Part shown: positions 18,238 to 26,126 of the stretch, in pieces
Layout: each line of letters begins with the position of its first letter
Position numbering within the stretch: position 1 is the first letter of the stretch
Assembly: GCF_024758505.1 (NCBI RefSeq)
Contig: NZ_CP077970.1
Location: forward strand, 620,001-684,000
DNA from: Bradyrhizobium arachidis
Lineage (GTDB): Bacteria; Pseudomonadota; Alphaproteobacteria; Rhizobiales; Xanthobacteraceae
Reading direction: 5' to 3'
DNA length: 64,000 bases
The notes under the pieces: model-generated
What the model saw: only the letters and a program-made list of their open reading frames with translations
Told to the model about the DNA's origin: nothing
Database searches by the model: none
Translations under genes and position numbers: made by a program

Positions 18238-19125
18238 ATGGCCGACATCAAGAAGCCCATCGACTACTCGCCGAGCTGGACCTTCTTCGAAGGCCAATGG
18301 CATGAGGGCAATGTGCCGATCATGGGACCGCGCACGCACGGCGCCTGGCTCGGCTCGGTCGTGTTCGACGGCGCGCGCGCCTTCGAAGGCGTTGCGCCCG
18401 ACCTCGACCGTCACTGTGCCCGCGCCAATCAATCCGCGATCAATTTTGGCCTGAAGCCTGTTGTCGAGACCGACACTTGGCTCTCGCTTGCGCGCGAGGG
18501 CATCGCGCGCTTCGCACCCAAGGCCGAACTCTACATCCGACCGATGTACTGGGCGCAAAACGGTTCGGGCGGCGGCGTGCTGTTCGACCCCGAAACCACC
18601 AACTGGTGCCTGTGTATCTACGAGGCGCCGATGCCAAAACCGGTCGGCAATGCGATCACGCTGTCTCCGTTCCGCAGGCCGACCGCCGAATGTGCGCCGG
18701 TCGATGCGAAGGCAGCCTGTCTCTATCCGAACAATTCGCGCGCCTTGGCGGAAGCCGCCTCGCGCGGCTTCCAGAACGCGCTGATGCTCGACATGCTCGG
18801 CAATGTCGCGGAGTTCGGCAATTCCAACGTGTTCATGGCCAAGGACGGTGTCGTCTACACGCCGGCGCCGAACGGCACCTTCCTCAATGGCATCACCCGC
18901 CAGCGTGTGATCGCGCTGTTGCGGGGCGATGGCGTCACCGTCGTCGAGAAGACGCTGCGCTATGCCGACTTCCAGACTGCCGACGAGATCTTCTCGTCAG
19001 GCAATTTTGCCAAGGTCGCGCCCGTGATCCGCATCGACGATCGCGCGCTGCAGCCGGGACCGTTCTACACGAGGGCACGCAAGCTCTATTGGGATTTTGC
19101 GCACGCGGTGCGGCTGGCGGCTTAG
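18238..19125 (+). CDS. ilvE: Branched-chain amino acid aminotransferase (class IV)
   Basis: A 295-residue fold-type IV PLP aminotransferase. Lys158 (VDAKAACLY) equals Lys159 of E. coli IlvE. The motif FEGVAPDL and the PLP-binding segment GNVAEFGNSNVFM are present. The enzyme transfers the amino group between Leu, Ile or Val and 2-oxoglutarate. The sequence belongs to a shorter alphaproteobacterial branch, so D-amino acid or aromatic substrates cannot be ruled out. It is preceded by GGGGAGG and followed directly by a family A repeat. Confidence 0.85.
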   Translation: MADIKKPIDYSPSWTFFEGQWHEGNVPIMGPRTHGAWLGSVVFDGARAFEGVAPDLDRHCARANQSAINFGLKPVVETDTWLSLAREGIARFAPKAELYIRPMYWAQNGSGGGVLFDPETTNWCLCIYEAPMPKPVGNAITLSPFRRPTAECAPVDAKAACLYPNNSRALAEAASRGFQNALMLDMLGNVAEFGNSNVFMAKDGVVYTPAPNGTFLNGITRQRVIALLRGDGVTVVEKTLRYADFQTADEIFSSGNFAKVAPVIRIDDRALQPGPFYTRARKLYWDFAHAVRLAA

Positions 19126-19133
19126 GCTTTTCG

Positions 19134-19184
19134 TTTTGACGCGTTTTCTTTACGCGAACCGGTGCCCACTTCGCTCGAAAACGC
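19134..19184. repeat. Repeat family A copy 2
   Basis: Starts TTTTGACGCG, continues with CGCGAACCGG and CCACTTCGCT, and ends CGAAAACGC, as in the copy at 10759. It lies between two convergent genes, right after the ilvE stop and ending two bases before the methyltransferase stop. Confidence 0.75.
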
Positions 19185-19185
19185 T

Positions 19186-19797
19186 CTAGCCTCGCCGGAA
19201 CCGGCTGAACTGAAACGCCTGCGTCGATTTCCAGGGCGTGCTGTGGATCTCGTTGCGCGTCTCGATCAACTCGAACGGGGCACCGAGCTCCGTCGCCAGG
19301 CTGTTGCCATCGTAGCGTTGCACCGGCAGGCCGCTGCATTTCTCCGGGCCGTCAAGCGCAAAGGTGCCGATGATGACCTGCCCGCCGGGGCGGATGGCCG
19401 ATTGCAGGCGTTCGATATACGCCGCCCGGTCGTGCGGCTCGGTCAGGAAATGGAACGCCGCCCGGTCGTGCCAGACGTCGTAGGATCGGGCCGGATGCCA
19501 CGTCGTGACGTCGGACACGATCCAGTCGACGTTGGACGCTGCGGGACCAATCCGCGCTTTTGCTGCTTCCAGCGCATTGGCTGACAGATCGAGCACGGCG
19601 AGCGAGCGATACCCCTCCTGCAGCAGGCAATCGACAAGCCGCGACGCGCCGCCACCGATATCGACGATGGCTGCTGCGTGGTCAGGGTTGGCGGCCTTGA
19701 TCAGCTCGAGCGAGATGGCTGGAGAATCCTGAAACCAGCTCACCTCGGTCTCGCCCTTGGTCGCGTAGACGTTTTCCCAATGGCTGCGGGTGGACAC
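19186..19797 (-). CDS. Class I SAM-dependent methyltransferase
   Basis: About 203 residues from a GTG at 19797 that has GGAG seven bases upstream; a GTG 33 bases earlier is also in frame. SAM-binding motif I reads VDIGGGASRLVD, with an acidic residue at the end of strand two (VLDLSANAL) and motif IV at DVWHDRAAFHFL. The N-terminal HWENVYATK...VSWFQ is typical of a small subgroup related to thiopurine and thiol methyltransferases. The substrate is unknown. The gene converges on ilvE. Confidence 0.8.
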   Translation of the reverse strand: MSTRSHWENVYATKGETEVSWFQDSPAISLELIKAANPDHAAAIVDIGGGASRLVDCLLQEGYRSLAVLDLSANALEAAKARIGPAASNVDWIVSDVTTWHPARSYDVWHDRAAFHFLTEPHDRAAYIERLQSAIRPGGQVIIGTFALDGPEKCSGLPVQRYDGNSLATELGAPFELIETRNEIHSTPWKSTQAFQFSRFRRG

Positions 19798-19920
19798 GGG
19801 GTGGCTCCGGTTGACGTGAGGTTCTACCACACACTCGCTGTCATCGCCCGACTTGATCGGTTGAATCCGCTCAGTATTCCAGAGACGTTGGTCGTATACG
19901 GGAAAGCCGCGGCGTACTGG

Positions 19921-19943
19921 ATGCCCCGGTCAAGCCGGGGCAT
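19921..19943. terminator. GC-rich hairpin between acyltransferase and methyltransferase genes
   Basis: ATGCCCCGG, a five-base loop, and CCGGGGCAT form a perfect nine-base-pair stem 22 bases past the end of the acyltransferase gene on its strand. There is no clear U-run, so it may be a REP-type 3' stabiliser rather than an intrinsic terminator. Confidence 0.45.
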
Positions 19944-19964
19944 GACAGCGGAGATTGACGAGCC

Positions 19965-20837
19965 TCACGGCCCGTACAGCACGAGCTCCGTATCGGTGAG
20001 ATCGGCAAGCCGAGGCGGCTTCGGCCCCTTGAAATACTTTCGCCCGCGCGCCTCGGTGTAGACACCTGCGAGCCCTTCGATGGGCCCGTTCGAATCGACA
20101 CTCACCGAGATCTTGCCATGCTGCAGCACGATGCGGCCGATGGCGCGGGCGCAGCCGACGTAGTCGGCGATGTCGCGGCAATAGATCAGCTGCATCACCG
20201 GCGGCGCGATCCAGCCGCGGCGGATGCGCATCGGCTGCAGGATGAACGGAAAGGTACCTTGCGGCGTCCGGCACACCAGGCTCAGGCAGCCATAGCGGGC
20301 ATGACGCGTGAGCAATTCGACTTCCGCCACCGAAACGTCCTCGATCCGCGTCACATCGGCCGGGACGATTTCGATCGCGACGTCGGTCGCGGCGCGTGAC
20401 AGCAGCGGGAACGAGAAGAACAATCCGCGACAATAGGATTGAAAGCCCTGCGTCTCGATGATCGGCCAGGTCTTGGTCGCCGGGCTGATATTGAGATAGG
20501 TGACGTCCTTGTGCCGCTGCGCGACCCTCGTCAGCATCGTTGCGTAGTTGCGGAAGGCGGGCTCGACATACCAGCTCGACAGATTGCACTGGATGGCGGT
20601 CTCGCTACTCTCCTTGCGCACCGTGTAGAGCAGCAGCAGCACGCCGACCGGCGCGCCGTCATTGTCGAGCATGTAGCCGAAGCGGGGATAGCCCTCGGGC
20701 ACGCTGCGAAGTGCCTGGCGTCGCAGGCCCTGCATCCAATAGGCGCGGGACCGGCCGAAGCCGCGCGTCAGCAGGTCCGCGACGGCATCGACGTCGGACT
20801 CCCTGATTTCGCGGCATCGGACCATGGTCTGCGCCAT
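19965..20837 (-). CDS. GNAT-like acyltransferase of the aminoacyl-carrier-protein cluster
   Basis: A 290-residue protein starting MAQTMVRCREIRESDVDAVADLL, a GNAT-type N-terminal strand and helix. A first acetyl-CoA-fold half (to about 150) includes VGVLLLLYTV and SWYVEPAFRNYATML; the second half (IVLQHGKISVSVDSNGP...) looks like a duplicated, decayed copy. The chosen Met is where family-like sequence begins. It lies 79 bases downstream of the carrier-protein ligase on the same strand. The carrier-bound amino acid formed by that ligase would be a natural acyl donor, but this is inference. The acceptor is unknown. Confidence 0.72.
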   Translation of the reverse strand: MAQTMVRCREIRESDVDAVADLLTRGFGRSRAYWMQGLRRQALRSVPEGYPRFGYMLDNDGAPVGVLLLLYTVRKESSETAIQCNLSSWYVEPAFRNYATMLTRVAQRHKDVTYLNISPATKTWPIIETQGFQSYCRGLFFSFPLLSRAATDVAIEIVPADVTRIEDVSVAEVELLTRHARYGCLSLVCRTPQGTFPFILQPMRIRRGWIAPPVMQLIYCRDIADYVGCARAIGRIVLQHGKISVSVDSNGPIEGLAGVYTEARGRKYFKGPKPPRLADLTDTELVLYGP

Positions 20838-20860
20838 GTTGGCATTGCCTGTTGCACAAA

Positions 20861-20911
20861 GCGTTTTCGAGCGAAGTGGATCCCGGTTCGCGTAAAGAAA
20901 ACGCGTCAAAA
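20861..20911. repeat. Repeat family A copy 3 (inverted orientation)
   Basis: Reads GCGTTTTCGAGCGAAGTGG ... CGGTTCGCG ... GAAAACGCGTCAAAA, the reverse complement of the copies at 10759 and 19134. It sits just past the stop of the carrier-protein ligase on that gene's strand and may cut or stabilise the transcript. Confidence 0.75.
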
Positions 20912-20916
20912 TGAAT

Positions 20917-21897
20917 CTAGCGCCAGCCCTCGCCATGGGCACTGGCCGCGACCTGCGGCTGAAGCCCCAAGATGTCGCGGACCTTGGCGGGCCAGATCGA
21001 GAGGTCAATGCCGTGGGTGTGGAACATCGCGACCGCAAGCCGGTCCATGCCGAAGGCGACGCAGCCGGTATGCGCGGGCTCGCCATTGGCGTCCTGGATG
21101 CCCCAGGTGGTGCCAAAATGCTCGCGGTGATAGTTGAAGCTCATGCACGCCGTCGGCTGCTCCTCCGAGCGCAGCGGAATCAGGAGCTCGAACTTGAGCT
21201 GCTGCTGCTTCTGGCTCACCGCCTTCATCTGGCCGACGCGGCCGAAGAACGGGTCGCTGGCATAGTCGACGCGGAAGGTCAGGCCGAGGTCGCGCGCGAT
21301 CGCCTGCGCGCGCACCATCCAGCGCTCGCGGAAATCGGCGACGTCGTCGGGGCTGCCGATGCAGACATATTCGCGCATCCGGAACGACTGCAGCCGATCG
21401 AGATGCTTCGACGGCTCGCGGCGGAAGCAATCGGCGGCGACGTCGAAGCGCAGGCCGCCCTTCGGCAGTTGGCCGCGGCTTGCCGCGATCGGATAGACGG
21501 GATAGCAGGCCGCCGGCGACAGCACGAGGTCGGCGGGCGACAGCGACGAGGTCCAGTCGCCGCCGGCATCGAAGCGGCTCACCGCGGCGTTGATCTCGCG
21601 TTCGGTGCCATGCAGGCCGCAGACGCAGCCGAGCAGGTTGGGAAAGCTCTTGAGGTAGCCGGACTTTTCGAGCTGCGCGCGGCTCATCACCGGCGGAAAG
21701 CGCATCACCTCGGTGCCGGCTTCGCGATGCCGGCTGATCAGCGCGGCCAGCCGTTCCACGACGTCCTCATAGAGCGCGGTGCGGGCGTAGACGCCGTCGG
21801 AGCCCATGCGGTGGAACAGGGTGTCAGTGAGATGATCGAGCGGATCGACGGCTTCCGGCACGGTGTCGGGCGAGCTTGGGAGAACGGCAACGTTCAT
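20917..21897 (-). CDS. Amino acid:[carrier protein] ligase (class II aminoacyl-tRNA-synthetase homologue)
   Basis: A 326-residue stand-alone catalytic core related to atypical seryl-tRNA synthetases, with no tRNA-binding arm. Class II motifs are visible: CFRREPSKHLDRLQSFRMRE (motif 2 region) and GCVAFGMDRLAVAMF (motif 3). Cys131, Glu176 and Cys279 fall on the same numbers I recall as zinc ligands of Bradyrhizobium Bll0957, so this is very likely its orthologue. Such enzymes activate glycine or a small amino acid with ATP and load it on the phosphopantetheine arm of a partner carrier protein instead of tRNA. That partner is the divergent gene at 23515. The biological product is unknown. Confidence 0.93.
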   Translation of the reverse strand: MNVAVLPSSPDTVPEAVDPLDHLTDTLFHRMGSDGVYARTALYEDVVERLAALISRHREAGTEVMRFPPVMSRAQLEKSGYLKSFPNLLGCVCGLHGTEREINAAVSRFDAGGDWTSSLSPADLVLSPAACYPVYPIAASRGQLPKGGLRFDVAADCFRREPSKHLDRLQSFRMREYVCIGSPDDVADFRERWMVRAQAIARDLGLTFRVDYASDPFFGRVGQMKAVSQKQQQLKFELLIPLRSEEQPTACMSFNYHREHFGTTWGIQDANGEPAHTGCVAFGMDRLAVAMFHTHGIDLSIWPAKVRDILGLQPQVAASAHGEGWR

Positions 21898-21964
21898 GGG
21901 TCAAACTTCCTGCTATCGGCAATTGTTCTTGTTGGTCGTTGAGTCTTGTCGGTCGTGAAGGCTC

Positions 21965-23185
21965 TTAATCGTGAAGGCTTGCCGGCACGCCGCTCATCAG
22001 CGTCGAGGTTGCGGCATTGGCGAGAATGCGGTCGTTGTTGATCATGATCGGCGAGGAGAGAATGTCGCGCAGGTGACGGCCCATGGTGAAGTCGCCGTCG
22101 TTGCGGTAGCCGGAGAGGCCCGTCGTGCGCATCGCGTGCATCACGGTCTCGACCGCGAGCTCCGAGGCCTGGACCTTCAAAAGCGTGATCGAGGACTGGA
22201 AGTCGAGCGAGCTGAGCGCCCGCTCGTCATGCTCGTGACGGGCGAAGGCGCCGACATTCGAAGCGATGAGCGCGCGAAGTTTTGCGAGCGACATTTTTGC
22301 CGCGGTGAAATGGGCAGCCGCCGGCGGCATCTGTCCGCCGGACGAACGTGCCGCCTTGCGGATGAAGGCCTGCGCGCGTTCGACCGCGGCGGTGGCGACG
22401 CCGGCCCAGGCCGACGACCAGCACAGATGCGCAAACGGCGTCATGGTCTGGGCGTGGATCTTGTCATAGGCTTCGGGAAATACGCGGTCGGCCGGGCAGT
22501 CGACCCGGAGTTCGAAGCCGGTCGAGCAGGTGCCGCGCATGCCGAGCGTTTCCCAGCCGAGCGTGCGCTTCAGCGCATAGTCGTCCTTGGCGAGCGCAAG
22601 CAACACCTGGTCGGAAGATGCAGCATCGTTGGCGCGACGCGCGACGGTCACGAGGCCGTCGGCCTCGGCGCCGTAGGAGATCACGGTCGCGTCGCGCAGC
22701 AGCGAGATCATGTCGTTGTCATGTCCGACCGCCGCAGCGCTCGAGCGGATATTGCCGCCGTTCTGGCCTTCCGTGGTGGAGGAGGCGAGCAGCCACTGGT
22801 CGCGGCCGACCCGGCGCATCATGGTTTCCATCCAGGGAATGCCGTGGCCGTGCCTGATGACGCAGGCGACCTTGGTCTGGTGCATCGCATAGATCATCGC
22901 CGTGGAGGCGCAGGCGCGCCCGAGCGTGTAGCAAATATCGGTGACGTCGTAGATCGAGGCGCCGAAGCCGCCGAACTCGACCGGGATCATGACGCCGAGC
23001 AGCTTCTCCTCGCGCGCGACTTCAAAGGCCTTGTGCGGAAAGCGGGCTTCGCGGTCGACGCCGTCAGCATCCGTGGCAGCGGCCTTGGCCATCTTGCCGG
23101 CGCGCTCGATCAGCGAGGGCATCGGGTCCAGAAAGCTCGCCTGAGCGTCGTGGGCAGGTTGAAGGGTGGCTTCACGCACGTTCAT
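21965..23185 (-). CDS. Acyl-CoA-dehydrogenase-like flavoprotein of the carrier-protein cluster
   Basis: A 406-residue flavoprotein with the ACAD fold: N-terminal helical part, the middle strand domain (SSTTEGQNGGNIRSS, then LGWETLGMRGTCSTGFEL) and C-terminal helices. The family signature GxxG/WGMRGTxS is present; the terminal YEGT-type catalytic motif is not obvious, so desaturation by the classical Glu is uncertain, and some relatives act as monooxygenases. The first Met lies 22 codons into the open frame. It is first in a three-gene operon with the ligase (67-base gap) and the acyltransferase, so its substrate is plausibly the aminoacyl-S-carrier protein. Confidence 0.82.
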   Translation of the reverse strand: MNVREATLQPAHDAQASFLDPMPSLIERAGKMAKAAATDADGVDREARFPHKAFEVAREEKLLGVMIPVEFGGFGASIYDVTDICYTLGRACASTAMIYAMHQTKVACVIRHGHGIPWMETMMRRVGRDQWLLASSTTEGQNGGNIRSSAAAVGHDNDMISLLRDATVISYGAEADGLVTVARRANDAASSDQVLLALAKDDYALKRTLGWETLGMRGTCSTGFELRVDCPADRVFPEAYDKIHAQTMTPFAHLCWSSAWAGVATAAVERAQAFIRKAARSSGGQMPPAAAHFTAAKMSLAKLRALIASNVGAFARHEHDERALSSLDFQSSITLLKVQASELAVETVMHAMRTTGLSGYRNDGDFTMGRHLRDILSSPIMINNDRILANAATSTLMSGVPASLHD

Positions 23186-23289
23186 GACTGTCCGCCTCCG
23201 GTTCGTCGTTCGAGATCGATCGGCATCAGCCGATGCGTGAACGATCATCCGACCATGTTTGCTTGGGTCCGGAGGCTACGGATTTAATT

Positions 23290-23309
23290 CAAATTCGTCG
23301 ACGAAATTG
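23290..23309. promoter_or_regulatory. 20-base palindrome, candidate operator
   Basis: CAAATTCGTCGACGAAATTG is its own reverse complement except for one mismatched pair, with a perfect 12-base core TTCGTCGACGAA. It lies about 105 bases upstream of the dehydrogenase start and 205 bases upstream of the carrier protein. The binding protein is unknown. Confidence 0.5.
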
Positions 23310-23471
23310 AGGGTAAACAAAATTCAATCGAAGCGAACAGTTAAGGTCTGGTTTGCGGCGCCCCCCAGATTCCTAACATCGGGTTAGCGATTTCGAAGAA
23401 GTATAATTTTATTCAACGTGAGCCATCGTTTCCTAAGACAGCTCGGCTATGGTGCCGCCGATTGCAGGACT

Positions 23472-23499
23472 GGCCTATAACAAGACCGGCCTATAACAA
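23472..23499 (+). repeat. Tandem direct repeat GGCCTATAACAA before the carrier-protein gene
   Basis: Two identical 12-base units, GGCCTATAACAA, start at 23472 and 23488, 16 bases apart, ending 15 bases before the start codon and just before the AGGGAG ribosome-binding site. They could be a regulator half-site pair or an RNA element in the leader. Confidence 0.55.
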
Positions 23500-23514
23500 T
23501 AAGGGAGCTTTCAG

Positions 23515-23787
23515 ATGCAGGCCTTCGAGACCGATGTTCAGAATCGCATCATCAAGCTGGTGCAGGGCATCCTCGCGCAAAATTCGTTGTCTGCCGACGT
23601 GACGTCAGCCGCGCGCCTCGTCGACATCGGGCTGACCTCCATGGACATGGTCAATCTGATGCTGGGTGTGGAAGCCGAATTCGATTTCACGATCCCGCAA
23701 GCCGAGATCACGCCGGAAAACTTCCAGTCGGTCGAGTCGCTGCTGCGGATGGTGGTGAGCCAGTTGCAGCCGGTGAAGGCGGCGTAG
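23515..23787 (+). CDS. Aminoacyl carrier protein
   Basis: A 90-residue acidic four-helix carrier protein. Ser42 in DIGLTSMDMVNLML is the 4'-phosphopantetheine attachment site ((D/E)xGxxS), and the rest fits the acyl carrier fold, with helix II LDxxxMVxLxLxxE-like. The loading partner is the divergent amino acid:[carrier protein] ligase. It is shorter and less acidic than fatty-acid AcpP, and no polyketide or peptide synthetase is nearby. AGGGAG lies eight bases upstream of the ATG. Confidence 0.9.
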   Translation: MQAFETDVQNRIIKLVQGILAQNSLSADVTSAARLVDIGLTSMDMVNLMLGVEAEFDFTIPQAEITPENFQSVESLLRMVVSQLQPVKAA

Positions 23788-23796
23788 TCTACCGAC

Positions 23797-23922
23797 GTCG
23801 TCCTGGCGAAAGCCAGGACCCATAGCGCGGAATCCATCGATCGCGGATGGTGCTAGTCCCAACGACCAATCTTCGCCAAATGACCCGTTGGGGTAATGGG
23901 TCCTGGCTTTCGCCAGGACGAC
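23797..23922. repeat. Large inverted repeat with 27-base perfect arms
   Basis: The left arm (23797-23823, starting GTCGTCCTGGCGAAAGCC) and the right arm (23896-23922, ending GCCAGGACGAC) are perfect reverse complements around a 72-base centre. It lies ten bases after the carrier-protein stop. It is a REP-type element and a strong candidate 3' end for that transcript. The remaining 107 bases to mtnP hold no other feature I can name. Confidence 0.75.
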
Positions 23923-24029
23923 ACCGAGTGTGTCATCTGCGCTTGCGCTCCTGGCGGTCGGCCATTCCCCGTTCCAAAATCCTCCCAAAACTGGCATAGC
24001 TTGCTCCCGTACACAGGGGTGAAGCAGGC

Positions 24030-24905
24030 ATGACGCAGGCGGTATTGGGCATCATCGGGGGCTCCGGCATTTACGACCTGCCGGGACTTGAGAACGCTCG
24101 CGAAGAGGTCATCCAGAGCCCCTGGGGCGAGCCGTCGGCGCCCGTGCGACGCGGCAGCATAGCTGGCCTGCCGATCGTGTTTTTGCCGCGCCACGACAAG
24201 GGCCACCGGCTGTCGCCTTCCGACATCAACTACCGCGCCAATATCGACGTGCTGAAGCGCGCCGGCGTCACCGACCTGATCTCGCTGTCGGCCTGCGGTT
24301 CCTTCAAGGAAAATCTTCCGCCTGGAACCTTCGTCCTCGTCGACCAGTTCGTCGACCGCACCTACAAGCGCGAGAGCTCGTTCTTCGGCAAAGGCTGCGT
24401 CGCGCACGTCTCGATGGCGCATCCGGTCTCGCCGCGCCTGCGGATTCATCTTGCCGCGGCCGCGGATGCCGAGGGCATCGCGATCGCGCGGGGCGGCACC
24501 TATGTCTGCATGGAGGGGCCGCAGTTCTCCACCTATGCGGAGAGCATGACGTACAAAAATCTCGACTATTCCGTGATCGGCATGACCAACATGCCCGAAG
24601 CGAAACTCGCCCGCGAGGCGGAGATTTGCTACGCGACCGTCGCCATGGTCACCGATTTCGATTGCTGGCATCCCGACCATGATGCCGTCACGGTTCAGGA
24701 TATCATCCGGATGCTGACCTCGAACGCCGACCGCGCGAAAGCGCTGGTGGCGCGGCTGGCAAAGGATTTTCCGCGCGAGCATGAGCCGTGCCCGATCGGC
24801 TCGGACCGCGCGCTCGACACCGCGCTGATCACCGCCCCCGAGGCACGCGACCCCGAGCTTTTGAAAAAGCTCGACGCGGTGGCGGGCCGCATCTTGCGGG
24901 CTTGA
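24030..24905 (+). CDS. mtnP: S-methyl-5'-thioadenosine phosphorylase
   Basis: A 291-residue purine phosphorylase of the MTAP type. The phosphate site [10 protein letters not shown], the segment [34 protein letters not shown] and the substrate motif [19 protein letters not shown] are all present; the Asn/Pro/Glu residues of TNMPE distinguish MTA phosphorylase from guanosine-specific relatives. It splits 5'-methylthioadenosine with phosphate into adenine and 5-methylthioribose 1-phosphate. It is 16 bases upstream of mtnA, whose product uses that sugar phosphate. Confidence 0.95.
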   Translation: MTQAVLGIIGGSGIYDLPGLENAREEVIQSPWGEPSAPVRRGSIAGLPIVFLPRHDKGHRLSPSDINYRANIDVLKRAGVTDLISLSACGSFKENLPPGTFVLVDQFVDRTYKRESSFFGKGCVAHVSMAHPVSPRLRIHLAAAADAEGIAIARGGTYVCMEGPQFSTYAESMTYKNLDYSVIGMTNMPEAKLAREAEICYATVAMVTDFDCWHPDHDAVTVQDIIRMLTSNADRAKALVARLAKDFPREHEPCPIGSDRALDTALITAPEARDPELLKKLDAVAGRILRA

Positions 24906-24921
24906 GACGAAAGGCGTTGCG

Positions 24922-26028
24922 ATGAAGGTCGATGGCAAGCATTTTCGCAGCATCTGGCGCGAGCGCGATGGCTGGTCGGTTGGCGCGATCGACCAGCGCA
25001 GGCTGCCGCACGAGTTTGTCGTCGCGACGCTGACATCCTGCGAGGACGCGGCCGTCGCGATCCGCGATATGCTGGTGCGCGGCGCGCCGCTGATCGGCGC
25101 CACTGCGGCTTACGGCATGGCGCTCGCGATGCGCGAGGACAGTTCCGATGCGGGCCTGAAACGTGCCTATGACACGCTCGTCGTGGCGCGGCCGACCGCG
25201 ATCAATCTGAAATGGGCGCTGGACGAGATGCGCGCCGCGCTGGCGCCGGTCGATCCGGTGGAGCGCGCGGAAGCGGCCTATGCGCGCGCCGACGAAATCG
25301 TCGAGCAAGACGTCGAGATCAACCGCGGCATTGCCGGCAACGGGCTGGCACTGATCGAGGCGATTGCGGCGAAGAAAAAGCCTGGCGAGACCGTCAACGT
25401 GCTGACCCACTGCAACGCAGGTTGGCTCGCGACCGTCGACTGGGGTACGGCAACCGCGCCGATCTATCTTGCGCATGAGCGCGGCATCAAGATCCATGTC
25501 TGGGTCGACGAGACGCGGCCGCGCAATCAGGGCGCCTCGCTCACCGCCTGGGAGCTCGGCCATCACGGCGTGCCGCACACGGTGATCCCCGACAACACCG
25601 GCGGGCACCTGATGCAGCACGGCATGGTCGATCTTGCTATCGTCGGCACCGACCGCGTCGCGGCCAATGGCGACGTCTGCAACAAGATCGGCACTTATCT
25701 GAAGGCGCTCGCCGCGCACGACAACAAGGTGCCGTTCTATGTCGCGCTGCCGTCGCCGACGATCGATTTCGCGGTCAATGACGGCATCAAGGATATTCCG
25801 ATCGAGCAGCGCAGCGGTACTGAAGTCACCGACATGACCGGCCGCACCGCCGACGGTCGGCTGGAAACGGTGCGCATCGTGCCCGAGGGATCGCCGGTCG
25901 CGAACTACGCATTTGACGTGACGCCCGCGCGACTGGTGACAGGCCTCATCACCGAGCGCGGCGTGCTCAAGCCCGACCGGGCGTCACTTGCGGCCGCGTT
26001 TCCGGAGCGAATTGCGTCGGCGGAGTAA
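24922..26028 (+). CDS. mtnA: S-methyl-5-thioribose-1-phosphate isomerase
   Basis: A 368-residue member of the eIF2B-like family. [13 protein letters not shown] is the phosphate-binding loop; Cys164 ([10 protein letters not shown]) and Asp244 ([10 protein letters not shown]) are the catalytic pair and have the same 80-residue spacing as Cys160/Asp240 in Bacillus. It converts methylthioribose 1-phosphate to methylthioribulose 1-phosphate. The later salvage genes (mtnB, C, D) are not next to it, so the fate of the product is unclear from this window. Confidence 0.95.
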   Translation: MKVDGKHFRSIWRERDGWSVGAIDQRRLPHEFVVATLTSCEDAAVAIRDMLVRGAPLIGATAAYGMALAMREDSSDAGLKRAYDTLVVARPTAINLKWALDEMRAALAPVDPVERAEAAYARADEIVEQDVEINRGIAGNGLALIEAIAAKKKPGETVNVLTHCNAGWLATVDWGTATAPIYLAHERGIKIHVWVDETRPRNQGASLTAWELGHHGVPHTVIPDNTGGHLMQHGMVDLAIVGTDRVAANGDVCNKIGTYLKALAAHDNKVPFYVALPSPTIDFAVNDGIKDIPIEQRSGTEVTDMTGRTADGRLETVRIVPEGSPVANYAFDVTPARLVTGLITERGVLKPDRASLAAAFPERIASAE

Positions 26029-26040
26029 GCGCTCCACATG

Positions 26041-26120
26041 CGTCATTGCGAGCGCAGCGAAGCAATCCAGACTGTCACCGCGGAGAGATTCTGGATTGCT
26101 TCGCTGCGCTGGCAATGACG
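26041..26120. repeat. Repeat family B copy 1 (CGTCATTGCGAG ... CAATGACG)
   Basis: An imperfect palindrome of 80 bases: CGTCATTGCGAGCGCAGCG and GCAATCCAG on the left, CTGGATTGC and CGCTGCGCTGGCAATGACG on the right. It separates the convergent mtnA and HAD genes. A second copy lies at 37918-38001. Confidence 0.75.
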
Positions 26121-26126
26121 GAAGAA

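Larger units (their letters stand above)
23186..23514. promoter_or_regulatory. Divergent control region of the carrier-protein cluster
   Basis: This 329-base AT-rich gap holds no gene. It carries a 20-base palindrome at 23290-23309, a TATAAT-like hexamer at 23402-23407 (no convincing -35 box) and a tandem 12-base repeat at 23472-23499 just before the carrier-protein start. Both flanking operons must be started from here. Confidence 0.55.
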
